Source: JBBIRW01 sp037441565
GTDB taxonomy: Bacteria; Desulfobacterota; JBBIRW01
Length of the DNA: 64,000 bases
Direction of reading: 5' to 3'
Assembly (NCBI GenBank): GCA_037441565.1
Contig: JBBIRW010000006.1
Span: forward strand, 62,001-126,000
The position numbers and the translations under genes are program-made. Below, in pieces: positions 18,328-27,800 of the stretch (the stretch's first letter is position 1; each line of letters starts with the position of its first letter). The notes below the pieces were generated by a model, which was not told where the DNA came from, ran no database searches, and saw nothing but the letters and a program-made list of their open reading frames with translations.

Positions 18328-18780
18328 CTATTTCTTTTCGGGCTTTGCTGGTTCAGCAGGCTTTGCAGGTTTTGCCGGTTCAGCTGGTTTTGCAGGGGCC
18401 TCGAGCTTGCTTACAGACTTCGCAATGTTTTTACCCTTCTTTTCCGTATACTTGATCTCAACTTGATCTCCAGCCTTAAGATCCGTGAGCTTTATCTTCT
18501 TCTCTCCTGCCTTTACAGCAGATTTTTTGGGAACGGAAAAAGTAACCTCTTTCCCTTCAACCTTTACGACTATGCTCCTTGGCTTTGCGGAGACCTTAAC
18601 GACCTCTCCCTTGGCTGTTTTCTCCTCTACCTTTGCAGCTGGTTTCTCCTCCTTTGCAGCGGGCTTTTCTGGGGCAGCAGGCTTCTCAGGAGCAGCAGGT
18701 TTCTGCTGTGCGAGAACAGATGCTGCAAGGCTCAAAGATGCAATAGCTACTACGAAAACAATTAAAATTCTCTTAAGCAT
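18328..18780 (-). CDS. Secreted Lys/Pro/Ala-rich protein with a small beta-domain
   Basis: 150 residues with a clear signal peptide (basic MLKR, hydrophobic core, cleavage near VLAQQ). A PEKPAA-type repeat segment (about 26-60) leads into a central domain of roughly 60 residues (GEVVKVSAKPRSIVVKVEG through GDQVEIKYTEKKGKN) resembling the DUF5666/OB-like fold, then an AKPAEPAKP tail. Likely periplasmic. AGGAGGTGT gives a near-perfect ribosome site. Function unknown; the extended repeats may span the periplasm or bind cell wall. Confidence 0.75.
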   Translation of the reverse strand: MLKRILIVFVVAIASLSLAASVLAQQKPAAPEKPAAPEKPAAKEEKPAAKVEEKTAKGEVVKVSAKPRSIVVKVEGKEVTFSVPKKSAVKAGEKKIKLTDLKAGDQVEIKYTEKKGKNIAKSVSKLEAPAKPAEPAKPAKPAEPAKPEKK

Positions 18781-18958
18781 TCTTCACACCTCCTTTCCTG
18801 AAAATTTTTTTCAATTAAAATTATGCAATGCTAATGCCATAGATAATGCTGAATGGGATTTATAATATATCGATTTTTAAGCATTTTTTCCAATAAGAGG
18901 ATTAGAGGATTTCTTTGGAGTGAGTAGAAATGTCCCATTGGTTGATTAATGGGTAAAA

Positions 18959-19492
18959 ATGCCACATTCTATCAATTTGACCGATAATCTATGTTCAATT
19001 AAGATAAATTACATGCTGATCATTGTTTTACTTATTTTATGGCTCCCTGGGTGTTATAACTATTCAAGTGAGATGCTATTATATACCCTTTCGCCACCAT
19101 CACCATCCTGGAGGGTAGAAAAGGGGCCTTATCAATCCACGATATTTTTTCATGAGATTGAGAATGCAGCAATAGCTATAAGAAAGGATTGTGATAGATT
19201 TTATAAAAAGATATCTCCAGGATTGATTTCGGATAAACTCTTCATCGGTATTGGTGGGAAAAGGGAGGTTCTCAAGAGAGAGGATATCGTTTTCAAAAAT
19301 ATTCCTGCCCTGAGGACTGTGCAACTTTTAAGGGTTGAGGGGGGTTTGATAAAGGTTGAAAATATACTGGTAATGAGGGATGGATGTGTGCTTGATATCA
19401 TTTTTCTTGCGGAAGAGAATGCCTTTGATCACCTCAAAAATGATTTCAGGAGATTCCTGGACGGAATTGATATGGAGGTGATCATGAAATGA
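18959..19492 (+). CDS. Putative lipoprotein linked to Mla transporter
   Basis: 177-residue protein with a hydrophobic segment ending in the lipobox LPGC at about residue 32, so probably an outer- or inner-membrane lipoprotein. An internal ATG at 19013 (MLIIVLLILWLPGC) is an alternative start; neither has a strong ribosome site. The rest is a mixed alpha/beta domain I do not recognise. It overlaps mlaE by 4 bases (ATGA), so it is translationally coupled and may assist lipid transport at the outer membrane; that role is inferred from context. Confidence 0.7.
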   Translation: MPHSINLTDNLCSIKINYMLIIVLLILWLPGCYNYSSEMLLYTLSPPSPSWRVEKGPYQSTIFFHEIENAAIAIRKDCDRFYKKISPGLISDKLFIGIGGKREVLKREDIVFKNIPALRTVQLLRVEGGLIKVENILVMRDGCVLDIIFLAEENAFDHLKNDFRRFLDGIDMEVIMK

Positions 19493-20289
19493 AGAGGCTT
19501 GAGGCACGTGCACGGAGGTATCTGAGGAAACTTGAATATTTTTTTGATTATATGGGGGAGCTTTTCTTTCTCGGCATCTCTGTTCTGCGCTCCATTTTTA
19601 AAAGACCCATATATTTAAATATAACTCTTGAGAACTTTTACTGGATATGTGTTCAGTCAGTTCCCATAATAGCAACCACTGCCCTTTTTACCGGGATGGT
19701 AATGGGATTGCAATCTGCTTTCGTGCTATCAAAATACGGCGCAAAAAACTATATAGGCATTGCGATCCCCCTTTCTATGGTAAGGGAGCTTGGCCCGGTC
19801 CTTACATCCCTTCTTGTTGCTGGAAGGGTTGGATCTGGAATAACATCGGAGATCGGCTCAATGAAGGTAACCGAGCAGATTGATGCTATGAGGGCAATAG
19901 GTATTGATCCTGTGAAAAGGATCGTTACACCGAAGGTTATCGCAACCCTGATAGCCCTTCCAGTTCTGACCTTTATTTCAGATCTCATGGGGATCGTTGG
20001 CGGTCTCATTATTTCCGTCTATGAAATAAGGATAGGTGGTATTTTTTATATAGAAATGGCTTTCAGTGCAATGAAACTCGGTGATTTTTTCAATGGCATT
20101 GCTAAAAGTATCTTTTTTGCCTTTGTCATATCACTGATAAGCTGTCATCAGGGGATGAGGGCAGAAGGTGGCACAGAAGGGGTTGGAAAAGCAACTACTG
20201 CCACTGTGGTTATATCATCAATAATAATCCTCGTTTCAGATTTTTTTCTGACTAAATTACTCCGTGGGGTAGAGGAGTTCTGGATATGA
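19489..20289 (+). CDS. mlaE: MlaE-type ABC transporter permease
   Basis: 266-residue inner-membrane permease of the MCE/Mla phospholipid transporter. Five or six hydrophobic segments and the family signature ELGPVLTSLLVAGRVGSGITSEIG are seen, as is MKVTEQIDAMRAIGIDP. It overlaps both the upstream lipoprotein and mlaF by 4 bases. With MlaF and MlaD it forms the inner-membrane complex that moves lipids between inner and outer membranes, evidence for a diderm envelope. Confidence 0.93.
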   Translation: MKRLEARARRYLRKLEYFFDYMGELFFLGISVLRSIFKRPIYLNITLENFYWICVQSVPIIATTALFTGMVMGLQSAFVLSKYGAKNYIGIAIPLSMVRELGPVLTSLLVAGRVGSGITSEIGSMKVTEQIDAMRAIGIDPVKRIVTPKVIATLIALPVLTFISDLMGIVGGLIISVYEIRIGGIFYIEMAFSAMKLGDFFNGIAKSIFFAFVISLISCHQGMRAEGGTEGVGKATTATVVISSIIILVSDFFLTKLLRGVEEFWI

Positions 20290-21032
20290 GTAGAGAACCC
20301 GTGATTAAGGTTGTGGATGTATATAAGTCTTTTTTAAGACAGAAGGTGCTCGAAGGGGTGAGCTTTGAAGTATATCCAGGTGAGACCTTTACCATAATAG
20401 GCGGAAGCGGACAGGGCAAAAGCGTTCTCCTTAAGCTTTTGCTTGGTTTAATAAAACCAGAGAAAGGGAGCATCTTCCTGTGGGGAAAGGATATCGTGCC
20501 CCTTGATGAGGACGAGATCCTTCCCATGAGAAAGAGGATTGGAATGGTATTTCAGGCATCAGCACTTTTTGATTCCCTCACGGTTTATGAAAATATAGCC
20601 TTTCCTCTCCGGGAGCATACCAATTTGGAAGAGCCAGTGATAGAAAAGAGGGTGAAAGAGGCGCTTGAACTTGTGGATTTAAGGGGTGTTTTGCAAAAAC
20701 TCCCTTCTGAATTGAGTGGAGGAATGAAAAAGAGAGTGGCGCTTGCAAGGGCAATAGTTCTTGAGCCTGAAGTCATCCTGTACGATGAGCCCACCTCAGG
20801 GCTTGATCCACTTACAGCAAGGAGAATTGGTGAACTGATCATGAGAATTTCCCAGAAAACAGAGTCCACAACATCAGTTATCGTAACCCACGATATAGAA
20901 CTTGCGTTTCATGTCTCTGACCGCATAGGTATGCTTCATGACAGAAGGATAATCTTTACTGGAAAACCCGAAGAGCTTCGTTCGCATGAGTCTCTTGTAA
21001 TCAGGGAGTTTATCTCTGGAGAGTGGCATTAG
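20286..21032 (+). CDS. mlaF: MlaF-type ABC transporter ATPase
   Basis: 248-residue ATP-binding subunit. Walker A is GGSGQGKSV, the ABC signature LSGGMKKRVALARA, Walker B VILYDEPTSGLDP and the switch His in VTHD. The 4-base overlap with mlaE indicates a coupled operon. The GGMKKRV form of the signature is typical of Mla/Ttg2A-type ATPases. Confidence 0.94.
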   Translation: MSREPVIKVVDVYKSFLRQKVLEGVSFEVYPGETFTIIGGSGQGKSVLLKLLLGLIKPEKGSIFLWGKDIVPLDEDEILPMRKRIGMVFQASALFDSLTVYENIAFPLREHTNLEEPVIEKRVKEALELVDLRGVLQKLPSELSGGMKKRVALARAIVLEPEVILYDEPTSGLDPLTARRIGELIMRISQKTESTTSVIVTHDIELAFHVSDRIGMLHDRRIIFTGKPEELRSHESLVIREFISGEWH

Positions 21033-21041
21033 GGGGTTTCC

Positions 21042-22046
21042 ATGAGAACACACAGAACACATATAAGGACAGGTTTATTTCTGGCTGTGGTGCTCATCCT
21101 GTTTATGTGGTTTATCTGGAAAATTGGAACCACACAACAATATTTTGGTGAGAGGTATATTCTCAGGGCCTATTTTCCTGATGTAAGGGGGTTGATTGTT
21201 GGTGCCCCTGTAAGACTTGCGGGCGTGAGGGTGGGGAATGTTTCATCTATAAAATTTCCGGAATCACCGGAAAAAAAAGAGATCCTTGTTGAGCTTTCCA
21301 TTGATAGGGATATTATGGAAAAGATAAGGGAGGATTCCCTTGCATCCATTAAGACAATGGGGTTGCTCGGGGACAAATATGTTGAAATAACGCTTGGTAG
21401 TGCTGATAAAACACCACTTAAAAATAATGATGTTATAAGGCGGTATGAGTCCATTGAATATGAGGAGATCATAGGGAAAGGGAGTGAGGCACTGGGAAAT
21501 CTCGTAGAGATGAGCAGCAGACTGAATAACTTTCTGAGGGAGATCGAGCGGAGGGGAACTGTTGAGGATCTTTCAAGGGCAATAAAGGGTATGAGGAGTT
21601 TTTCAGAGGAACTGGAAAAAAGGAAGATAATTGCAAGGCTTGAAGGGTCCATTTCAAAGATAGATGAGATCGCCTCCGATATAAGAAATAATCAGGGTAT
21701 CCTCAACTACATGATCTATGAGAAAAAGGGGGCTGAAATTATAAACAACCTGAATGAAGTTATGCTTTCCTTAAAAGAGATTACCCAGGATCTAAAAACA
21801 AGAAAAGGTCTTTTCTATGAGCTTGTCTATGAGGAGGAGAATAGAAAATTAATTGAAGATACAAGGAAGATTGCATCTGATCTGAGAGAGATTGCTGAGA
21901 GCCTGGAAAAGGGTGAGGGCTCGCTGGGTGCACTTATAAAAGACCCCTCTCTCTATGAACGTATTGTATCACTCCTTGAAGGGGCTGAGAGGAGCAGGCT
22001 TATGAAGTTTCTGCTCAGGCACTATATGGAGAAAGGTTCAAAATAG
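21042..22046 (+). CDS. mlaD: MlaD-type MCE domain protein
   Basis: 334 residues: a single N-terminal membrane anchor (about 8-30), an MCE domain (about 40-125, with FPDVRGLIVGAPVRLAGVRVG and TMGLLGDKYVEI), then a long helical/coiled-coil C-terminal region. It is the periplasmic substrate-binding ring of the Mla transporter. The extended C-terminal helix is longer than in E. coli MlaD (about 183 residues), as in many non-gammaproteobacterial homologues. Confidence 0.92.
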   Translation: MRTHRTHIRTGLFLAVVLILFMWFIWKIGTTQQYFGERYILRAYFPDVRGLIVGAPVRLAGVRVGNVSSIKFPESPEKKEILVELSIDRDIMEKIREDSLASIKTMGLLGDKYVEITLGSADKTPLKNNDVIRRYESIEYEEIIGKGSEALGNLVEMSSRLNNFLREIERRGTVEDLSRAIKGMRSFSEELEKRKIIARLEGSISKIDEIASDIRNNQGILNYMIYEKKGAEIINNLNEVMLSLKEITQDLKTRKGLFYELVYEEENRKLIEDTRKIASDLREIAESLEKGEGSLGALIKDPSLYERIVSLLEGAERSRLMKFLLRHYMEKGSK

Positions 22047-22113
22047 ATCAGCTATTGATTTTTAATAAACATATGGTTAAAGATTATGAGATTACGCAAA
22101 TGGGGAGGTGCTG

Positions 22114-24102
22114 ATGGAGGTTGTCGTAACAAGGGAGATTTTCTGGAATATATCCTATGGGAACAGGTTATCCTTTTATTTGCTTTCATCTGCCTCAATC
22201 TTGATATTCTCATATTTCCTTTTCTCACTTCTCCGTATCTTATGGAAAACCCATCTGGGATCCATTAAATCTGCCCTGAACCGGAGAATCTCTGATTTTA
22301 TTAATTATGCATTGATTCAGCGAAAGATATGGAGGAAAAAACTTCCAGGACTTATGCATTATGGCTTGTTCTGGCCTTTTCTTGCGCTTTTTATCGGGAC
22401 ATGCCTGGTTGCAATAGAGTATGATTTCGGGATCAGGTTTTTATATGGTAATTTCTATCTTATCTTTTCCTTTGTTCTTGATATTGCTGGTGTTATTTTA
22501 ATATCTGGACTTTTAATTGCACTTTACAGGAGATTGATTGAGAGACCATTTTTTCTTGAAAACTCCTGGCAGGATGTGTATGTCATTTCCTCTTTGCTTA
22601 TAGTTGCGATAAGTGGATTCATCACAGAGGGTTTGAGGATTGCCTATAACAATCCATTTTTTGAGGTGTACTCCCCCATTGGTTATTCAATAGCTCAGCT
22701 ATTAAGATCCCTGGGGATAGAGGGTGAAAGGGCGTCCTTCTTTCACTGGTATGCGTGGTGGTTTCACGCAGTTGTTTCACTTATTTTTATTGCATTTATT
22801 CCATATTCAAAAACATTTCACTTTTTGTTAGCAGGAATAAACATCTTTCTCAGGCCTCACAACCATCCCGGGGCGCTTTCAACGCCTGACCTTGAGCATA
22901 TGGAGAATATTGGAGTATCCAGGATATCTGATTTCAATGGCAAACAGATCCTTGATCTTTTTAGCTGCATGGAGTGTGGAAGGTGCAATGAGAACTGCCC
23001 AACACATATAACGGGGAAACCACTATCGCCGATGTACTATACAAGGGACCTCAGGAATTATCTTAAGGATAAAATCTATCATCTGAATAGGAAAGGATTT
23101 GAGAATCCCATAACGGGATCCCTTATCTCTCAGGATACTATATGGGCATGCACCACATGCAGAAACTGCGAGGAAGCATGCCCTGTATTTATCTCCTATG
23201 TGGATAAGATTGTTGAGATGAGGAGATACCTTGTTCTCATGGAGAGCAGGTTTCCCACGGAGGTGCAGATAGCATTCAGGGGGATGGAGAATAATAGTAA
23301 TCCATGGAATATTTCATCTTCATCAAGGGCTGACTGGGCAAAGGACCTTGATATAAAAATACTTTCAGAAGGGCACAGACCAGAGTATCTATTCTGGGTA
23401 GGTTGTGCAGGTTCATTTGAAGAAAGGGGGAAGAGGATTTCAAAGGCATTTGTGAAGATCCTCAGGGAGGCTGATGTTGATTTTGGAATACTGGGGGTTG
23501 AGGAGGGATGCACTGGAGATTCAGCAAGGAGGATCGGCAACGAATACCTGTTTCAGATTCTTGCGCAGAACAATATCGAAATGCTAAATAGATACGGGAT
23601 CAAGAAGATTATTACAAACTGTCCTCACTGTTATAACACACTGAAAAATGAATATCCTGTATTTGGTGGTAATTATGAAGTATACCATGGGACAGAATTT
23701 ATACTTGCCCTTTTAAGGAAAGGAAGGATCAGATTTAAGGGAACATTTGAGAAGCGGATCACATATCACGATTCCTGCTATCTGGGGAGATACAATAATA
23801 TTTATGATTCACCAAGGTTACTGTTGCAATCCATACCAGGGGTTAATATTGTAGAGATGGAGAGGAGCAGGGAAAACGGTCTATGTTGTGGGGCCGGAGG
23901 TGGAAGGATGTGGATGGAGGAGAAGCTTGGAACGAGGATAAACAGAAAAAGACTGGAGGATGTGCTGGGGGCAAGGGTTGAGGCCCTTTCCGTTGCGTGC
24001 CCATTCTGTATGATAATGCTGGGAAATCAGATAAGGGAGATGGATATGGATAGTATAATTAAGCCGTATGATTTAATAGAGATTGTTGCATCAGCAATGT
24101 AA
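22114..24102 (+). CDS. Membrane FeS oxidoreductase, EtfAB:menaquinone oxidoreductase (EMO)-like
   Basis: 662 residues. The N-terminal third has about five membrane segments of NarI-like cytochrome b type; next come two 4Fe-4S motifs, CMECGRCNENCP and CTTCRNCEEACP; the C-terminal half has two cysteine-rich CCG domains of HdrD/GlpC type (GCAGS..., CPHCYNTLKNEYP, SCYLGRYN, CCGAGGGRMW). This order matches the DUF224 proteins reported as EMO in syntrophic fatty-acid oxidisers, which pass ETF electrons to menaquinone. GGGGAGG at 22102-22108 selects the ATG at 22114. EtfAB encoded at 8.6-10.4 kb is the probable donor; this link is inference. Confidence 0.8.
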   Translation: MEVVVTREIFWNISYGNRLSFYLLSSASILIFSYFLFSLLRILWKTHLGSIKSALNRRISDFINYALIQRKIWRKKLPGLMHYGLFWPFLALFIGTCLVAIEYDFGIRFLYGNFYLIFSFVLDIAGVILISGLLIALYRRLIERPFFLENSWQDVYVISSLLIVAISGFITEGLRIAYNNPFFEVYSPIGYSIAQLLRSLGIEGERASFFHWYAWWFHAVVSLIFIAFIPYSKTFHFLLAGINIFLRPHNHPGALSTPDLEHMENIGVSRISDFNGKQILDLFSCMECGRCNENCPTHITGKPLSPMYYTRDLRNYLKDKIYHLNRKGFENPITGSLISQDTIWACTTCRNCEEACPVFISYVDKIVEMRRYLVLMESRFPTEVQIAFRGMENNSNPWNISSSSRADWAKDLDIKILSEGHRPEYLFWVGCAGSFEERGKRISKAFVKILREADVDFGILGVEEGCTGDSARRIGNEYLFQILAQNNIEMLNRYGIKKIITNCPHCYNTLKNEYPVFGGNYEVYHGTEFILALLRKGRIRFKGTFEKRITYHDSCYLGRYNNIYDSPRLLLQSIPGVNIVEMERSRENGLCCGAGGGRMWMEEKLGTRINRKRLEDVLGARVEALSVACPFCMIMLGNQIREMDMDSIIKPYDLIEIVASAM

Positions 24103-24127
24103 ATAATCAGCTAACAGGAGGGATACC

Positions 24128-24859
24128 ATGCAAATCATTAATATAATTATGTTAATATTTTTTGTTTCTCTTTCAACTGCCTTTGCAACCGAAGGGAAAT
24201 TTACTATAAAATATTTAGGTCATGCAAGCTTTCTAATTGTAAGCCCTGTTGGCGTGAAGATTGTTACGGATCCATTTGATCCATCGATTGGATATCCATT
24301 GAAGCATGTTTCTGCTGATGTAATTACAGTGAGTCACGAACATTACGATCACAACTATATAAAGGCCATTGATGGAAGCCCAAAGGTGATCAGGGGGCTT
24401 AAAGAAGGTGGCAGGGACTGGAATATTGTTAGGGAGAAAATTGGAGATGTAGAAATCACAAATATTGGTGTTTTTCATGATGATAGTGGAGGAACCAGAA
24501 GGGGTAAGAACAGTATTTTTATTTTGAATATATCAGGATTGAAAATTGTTCATCTTGGAGATCTCGGACATGTTTTGTCAGATCAACAGGTGAAATCATT
24601 GGGGAGAGTTGACATTCTCCTCATACCTGTTGGTGGGAATTTCACGATAGGTTCAAAAGAGGCTGACAGGGTTGTCTCTCTTATAAAACCATCGGTTATC
24701 GTTCCCATGCATTACAAAACATCATGGGTAAATCTTCCAATTGAGCCGATCGATCCATTTCTTAAAGGAAAGAAGAATATTGTTAGACTAAATGGGGATA
24801 CATGGATATTCACAAAAAATGATATAAAGAAAGGAGGTATTGTGGTATTTGAATATTGA
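24128..24859 (+). CDS. Secreted metallo-beta-lactamase-fold protein (UlaG-like)
   Basis: 243 residues with a signal peptide (cleavage near TAFAT). Metal ligands are seen in SHEHYDHNY (H70, H72, D74, H75), HLGDLGH and PMHYKT. It resembles the UlaG/YtnP-type branch that includes metal-dependent hydrolases of unknown substrate. It follows the EMO-like gene by 25 bases with an AGGAGG site, perhaps co-transcribed. Export of such a fold is less common than the cytoplasmic form. Confidence 0.82.
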   Translation: MQIINIIMLIFFVSLSTAFATEGKFTIKYLGHASFLIVSPVGVKIVTDPFDPSIGYPLKHVSADVITVSHEHYDHNYIKAIDGSPKVIRGLKEGGRDWNIVREKIGDVEITNIGVFHDDSGGTRRGKNSIFILNISGLKIVHLGDLGHVLSDQQVKSLGRVDILLIPVGGNFTIGSKEADRVVSLIKPSVIVPMHYKTSWVNLPIEPIDPFLKGKKNIVRLNGDTWIFTKNDIKKGGIVVFEY

Positions 24860-24868
24860 AAGGCCTCC

Positions 24869-25285
24869 TTATTCAATTAGATTGTTGCATAAGTAACAGG
24901 ATCTGTTTGAATGCCATCGATATTTCATCCCGCAATAAGGACACACCCTGCTTTTTATACCTGAATTCATATTTCTTTTTACATACTGCTGGATCCTCTC
25001 AATACTCCTTCCATCGAGGTTATAAAATTTAAGCCCGATCCCTTTTCTTGCAGCATTCTCACTCCCATCATCCATCCATCTTATTTCAACCATTGCCCTT
25101 ATCTGAAAAGGTGTTTCTGGAAGATTAAAAAATATATGTGTTTCACCCTGATATTCTTTCAGGGTTGCAGTATATTCAATCCCAACGCCACCAATACTTA
25201 TATCCTTTGAGGGGATCCTGATCTCTTTATCACCTCTTTTTATCAGGACTGAGGTATTCATTGAAACTCGCGGATATTGTCTCAT
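24869..25285 (-). CDS. PilZ domain protein with C-terminal zinc ribbon
   Basis: 138 residues. The N-terminal PilZ domain shows the c-di-GMP-binding RQYPR at 2-6 and DISIGGVGIE further on; the C-terminus has CPYCG and CYLC pairs that look like a zinc ribbon. A c-di-GMP effector is likely. It starts inside the stop codon of the preceding thioesterase gene (TAATG). Motility or surface regulation is plausible, without direct evidence. Confidence 0.82.
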   Translation of the reverse strand: MRQYPRVSMNTSVLIKRGDKEIRIPSKDISIGGVGIEYTATLKEYQGETHIFFNLPETPFQIRAMVEIRWMDDGSENAARKGIGLKFYNLDGRSIERIQQYVKRNMNSGIKSRVCPYCGMKYRWHSNRSCYLCNNLIE

Positions 25286-25689
25286 TAAGTTCCTTTTGCT
25301 AATTTCTCCTGAATTCTATTCATGAACTTAACTTTATCTATCACAAATCTTTCATGGCTTCCCTCACCAATCTTTTCCCTGTCGTCGTAAGCTTCAACAT
25401 TAAATACAAGTCTTCTTCTGTCAACCTCCTTAAGCATTGCCTTTACCCTTACATTGAACCCAATAGGGGTTGGGGCAAGATGAGAAATATTAACTCTGGT
25501 TCCGACAGAACTCTCACCATCATCAAGATATGGTTCAATCAGTTCACAGCAGGTTCTTTCAATAAACCCAACAAGCCATATCGTTGCAAAAACATCCGGG
25601 GTTTTTTCATAAACTTTTTGTGCGGTCATTTCAGGCTGAACCTTTAAAGTAATCTCATGTGATAATCCGGCCTTCAATCCTTCTTTCAT
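25285..25689 (-). CDS. Hotdog-fold thioesterase (FlK-like)
   Basis: 134-residue single hotdog domain. Features include VGTRVNISHLAPTPIGFNV and GEGSHERFVIDKVKF, as in fluoroacetyl-CoA thioesterase-like proteins. Members hydrolyse small acyl-CoAs; the substrate here is unknown. It forms a minus-strand group with the PilZ, zinc-ribbon and GTPase genes. Confidence 0.8.
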   Translation of the reverse strand: MKEGLKAGLSHEITLKVQPEMTAQKVYEKTPDVFATIWLVGFIERTCCELIEPYLDDGESSVGTRVNISHLAPTPIGFNVRVKAMLKEVDRRRLVFNVEAYDDREKIGEGSHERFVIDKVKFMNRIQEKLAKGT

Positions 25690-25714
25690 TCCTGACCTCC
25701 CTTATCAGTTTATT

Positions 25715-25978
25715 TTAGCCACCCTGCACGTAGTGAGGGTTATCCTTTATCCATTCATCATAGTTGTAAGCATTAACAATCTCCATTTCCGATTCATCGC
25801 ACTGATAACATGGAATGGACAGAATTTCATCAATCTCAGAGTCACCTTTATTCAGTTCATCGGAATTTATAGTTCTGTAAAGGAGATAGCCGCACTCCCT
25901 GCAGTAATACTCAAGGGTTACTGCCTTCTTGCCTGTGAGTTTCTTTATTTTTTCAATAATAGCCTGATCCTTCATCAA
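25715..25978 (-). CDS. Small zinc-ribbon-like protein
   Basis: 87 residues with two CxxC pairs (YYCRECGYLLYRT and IPCYQCDES) that suggest a rubredoxin-like or zinc ribbon fold, within an acidic protein. No catalytic motif and no named family recognised. It sits between the GTPase and thioesterase genes on the same strand, 10 bases after the GTPase stop is reached from upstream. Confidence 0.7.
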   Translation of the reverse strand: MMKDQAIIEKIKKLTGKKAVTLEYYCRECGYLLYRTINSDELNKGDSEIDEILSIPCYQCDESEMEIVNAYNYDEWIKDNPHYVQGG

Positions 25979-25988
25979 TCATAAGCCC

Positions 25989-26969
25989 TTACATATGCAA
26001 TTCTACTATATCGCCATCCTCAAGAACATAATCCCTTTTTACTTTTTGGCCATTAAAGACCTTTTTCCCCCAGATTCTTGCATAGAGAAGTTTTTCAAGG
26101 AAATCCTTATGGATGGATCGCGCAACATCCTCTACCGTACTGTTCTTATTGAGGATAAGGGGTTGATCCATTCTGGGCTTTTTCCCTGGGGATTTTGTAT
26201 ATACCCTGATTATATCCAGTATACTGAAGAGGTGTCTCTTCAAATCTTCAAGTCCGATCCCCTTCTTTGCGGAGATCGTAAGACAATGGATATTTTCGTT
26301 CCCGAGACTGACAAAGGTATCCAATATCTCTGATGGGATGTTTTCATCTACCTTGTTTCCCGCAAAAATTGCCCTTTTTATAATCAGGCCCTCCGAGGAA
26401 CCTTCATCGCACACCCCCTTGATCCCTATCTTCCAGTTTCTGAGTTCCTCAATTATTATCCCCTGCTGTGTCTTTATATCCTCCGTAAGATCAATGATGA
26501 TACAGAGGGCATCTGCATATCGCAGCTGGGCTGAAAGAGCACCCTCCGTACCCTCAAACATAAGTGGAGGGGTGTCTATGAGCTGGATCATGATGTTTTC
26601 ATATGGCATCATGCCTGCAAGGGATGATCTTGTTGAAAATGGGTAATCAGCAATAACAGGTTTTGCATTTGTAAGTCTTGAAATCAGTGTAGATTTTCCG
26701 CAATTTGGAAGTCCAACAAGGGCTATCTGACCAGCACCTTCCTTCTTGATAAGGGTGCTGAACCCCCTTCTGGCACCTGTTGATCTTGATCTTTCTTCCT
26801 CAAGTCTTGCGATTTTTCTCTTGAGCTGCGCCTGGAGTTTTTCTGTTCCCTTATGTTTAGGCATTATTGCAAGCATCTTTTCAAGGGCGCTTATCTTCAC
26901 CTCAATGCTCTTCGCCTCCCTGAATCTTCTCTCAGCCTCGAAGTACTGTGGAGGGAGATTGGCAGGCAT
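25989..26969 (-). CDS. DRG/Obg-type GTPase with TGS domain
   Basis: 326 residues: an N-terminal helical segment, a G domain with G1 GLPNCGKST, switch-region YPFSTRSS, G3 DTPP and a guanine-specificity NKVD within GNKVDEN, and a C-terminal TGS domain (about 250-326, with YTKSPGKKPRMDQPLIL). This architecture is that of the archaeal/eukaryotic DRG family more than bacterial ObgE. Role probably ribosome-associated. Its stop and the DUF72 gene lie 1-2 bases apart from its start. Confidence 0.85.
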   Translation of the reverse strand: MPANLPPQYFEAERRFREAKSIEVKISALEKMLAIMPKHKGTEKLQAQLKRKIARLEEERSRSTGARRGFSTLIKKEGAGQIALVGLPNCGKSTLISRLTNAKPVIADYPFSTRSSLAGMMPYENIMIQLIDTPPLMFEGTEGALSAQLRYADALCIIIDLTEDIKTQQGIIIEELRNWKIGIKGVCDEGSSEGLIIKRAIFAGNKVDENIPSEILDTFVSLGNENIHCLTISAKKGIGLEDLKRHLFSILDIIRVYTKSPGKKPRMDQPLILNKNSTVEDVARSIHKDFLEKLLYARIWGKKVFNGQKVKRDYVLEDGDIVELHM

Positions 26970-26970
26970 A

Positions 26971-27726
26971 TCAACAATCCTCCAGCATTTTCTTTAAAGA
27001 GAGAGCATTTTTTACTGCATAGCCCATAGCATCATTATTAAAATATATATAAGTGTCTATCCCTTTGTGAAGCCACATCATTATCTTTTCTGCCATCATT
27101 TCAAGTTCTTTCTGAGAATAAGATGATGCATATAGGGATCTTCCCGAAACACCATGTCTCCTGACATACATAAAGGGAAAAGGCAGATCACTTATATCAG
27201 GAAGATCTGGATAATCTGAAACACATATCGACATCCCGTTCTTCTTCACAATATCAATTATATCATCCCTGAATGCTGATCTATTTCTGAATTCAAAAAC
27301 AGATTTTAATCCGAAAGGCCTCAGTTGTTCAATGAAGTTCTTCAGTCTCTCATGATCTACTTTCATTGAGGGTGGAAGTTGCCACAGGATGGGACCGAGC
27401 TTATCCCCAAGTAAGATAGCCCTCTTGATAAAGGCTTTGAGTGAATCTTCTGTTGACTTGAGCTTTTTCACATGAGTAATGAATCTGCTTCCTTTTAAAG
27501 AAAATATGAAGTCTGAAGGTGTTTTATCGCGCCATGTTATAAAGGTATGCGGGGACGGTATTCGGTAAAAGGTAACGTTTAATTCAACAGTGGAGAAGAA
27601 CCCTGTATAATATTCGAGCAGATTCCTGGATGAAATCCCTGGTGGATAGAAGATGCCATTTTTCCAGTGGTTATAATTGTAACCGCTGGTACCAATAAAG
27701 ATTTTTCCCTTCCTCGGTGAATCCAT
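26971..27726 (-). CDS. DUF72 family protein
   Basis: 251-residue TIM-barrel-like protein of the DUF72 (YecE) family: GTSGYNYNHWKNGIFYP at the N-terminus, ELNVTFYRIPS, WQLPPSMK, EFRNRSAF and YIYFNNDAMGYAVKNA are characteristic. The biochemical role of the family is unknown. An upstream in-frame TTG exists at 27732, but AGGGA precedes the ATG at 27726, which I use. Confidence 0.88.
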   Translation of the reverse strand: MDSPRKGKIFIGTSGYNYNHWKNGIFYPPGISSRNLLEYYTGFFSTVELNVTFYRIPSPHTFITWRDKTPSDFIFSLKGSRFITHVKKLKSTEDSLKAFIKRAILLGDKLGPILWQLPPSMKVDHERLKNFIEQLRPFGLKSVFEFRNRSAFRDDIIDIVKKNGMSICVSDYPDLPDISDLPFPFMYVRRHGVSGRSLYASSYSQKELEMMAEKIMMWLHKGIDTYIYFNNDAMGYAVKNALSLKKMLEDC

Positions 27727-27800
27727 TTTCAATTTTCCCTGCTATACTTTCCTAAATGCAATTTTCCTGATATTTTTAATTACAGGCAAGAGGAGGTAAG

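Noticed and set aside
18463..18865. Plus-strand frames opposite the secreted Lys/Pro/Ala-rich protein
   Set aside because: Low-complexity shadow of the minus-strand repeats; Ser/Phe/Gly-rich, no credible start.
24831..24870. AAGGAGG / CCTCCTT inverted repeat as a terminator between converging genes
   Set aside because: Only 7 base pairs, 26-base loop containing coding sequence, no T-run.
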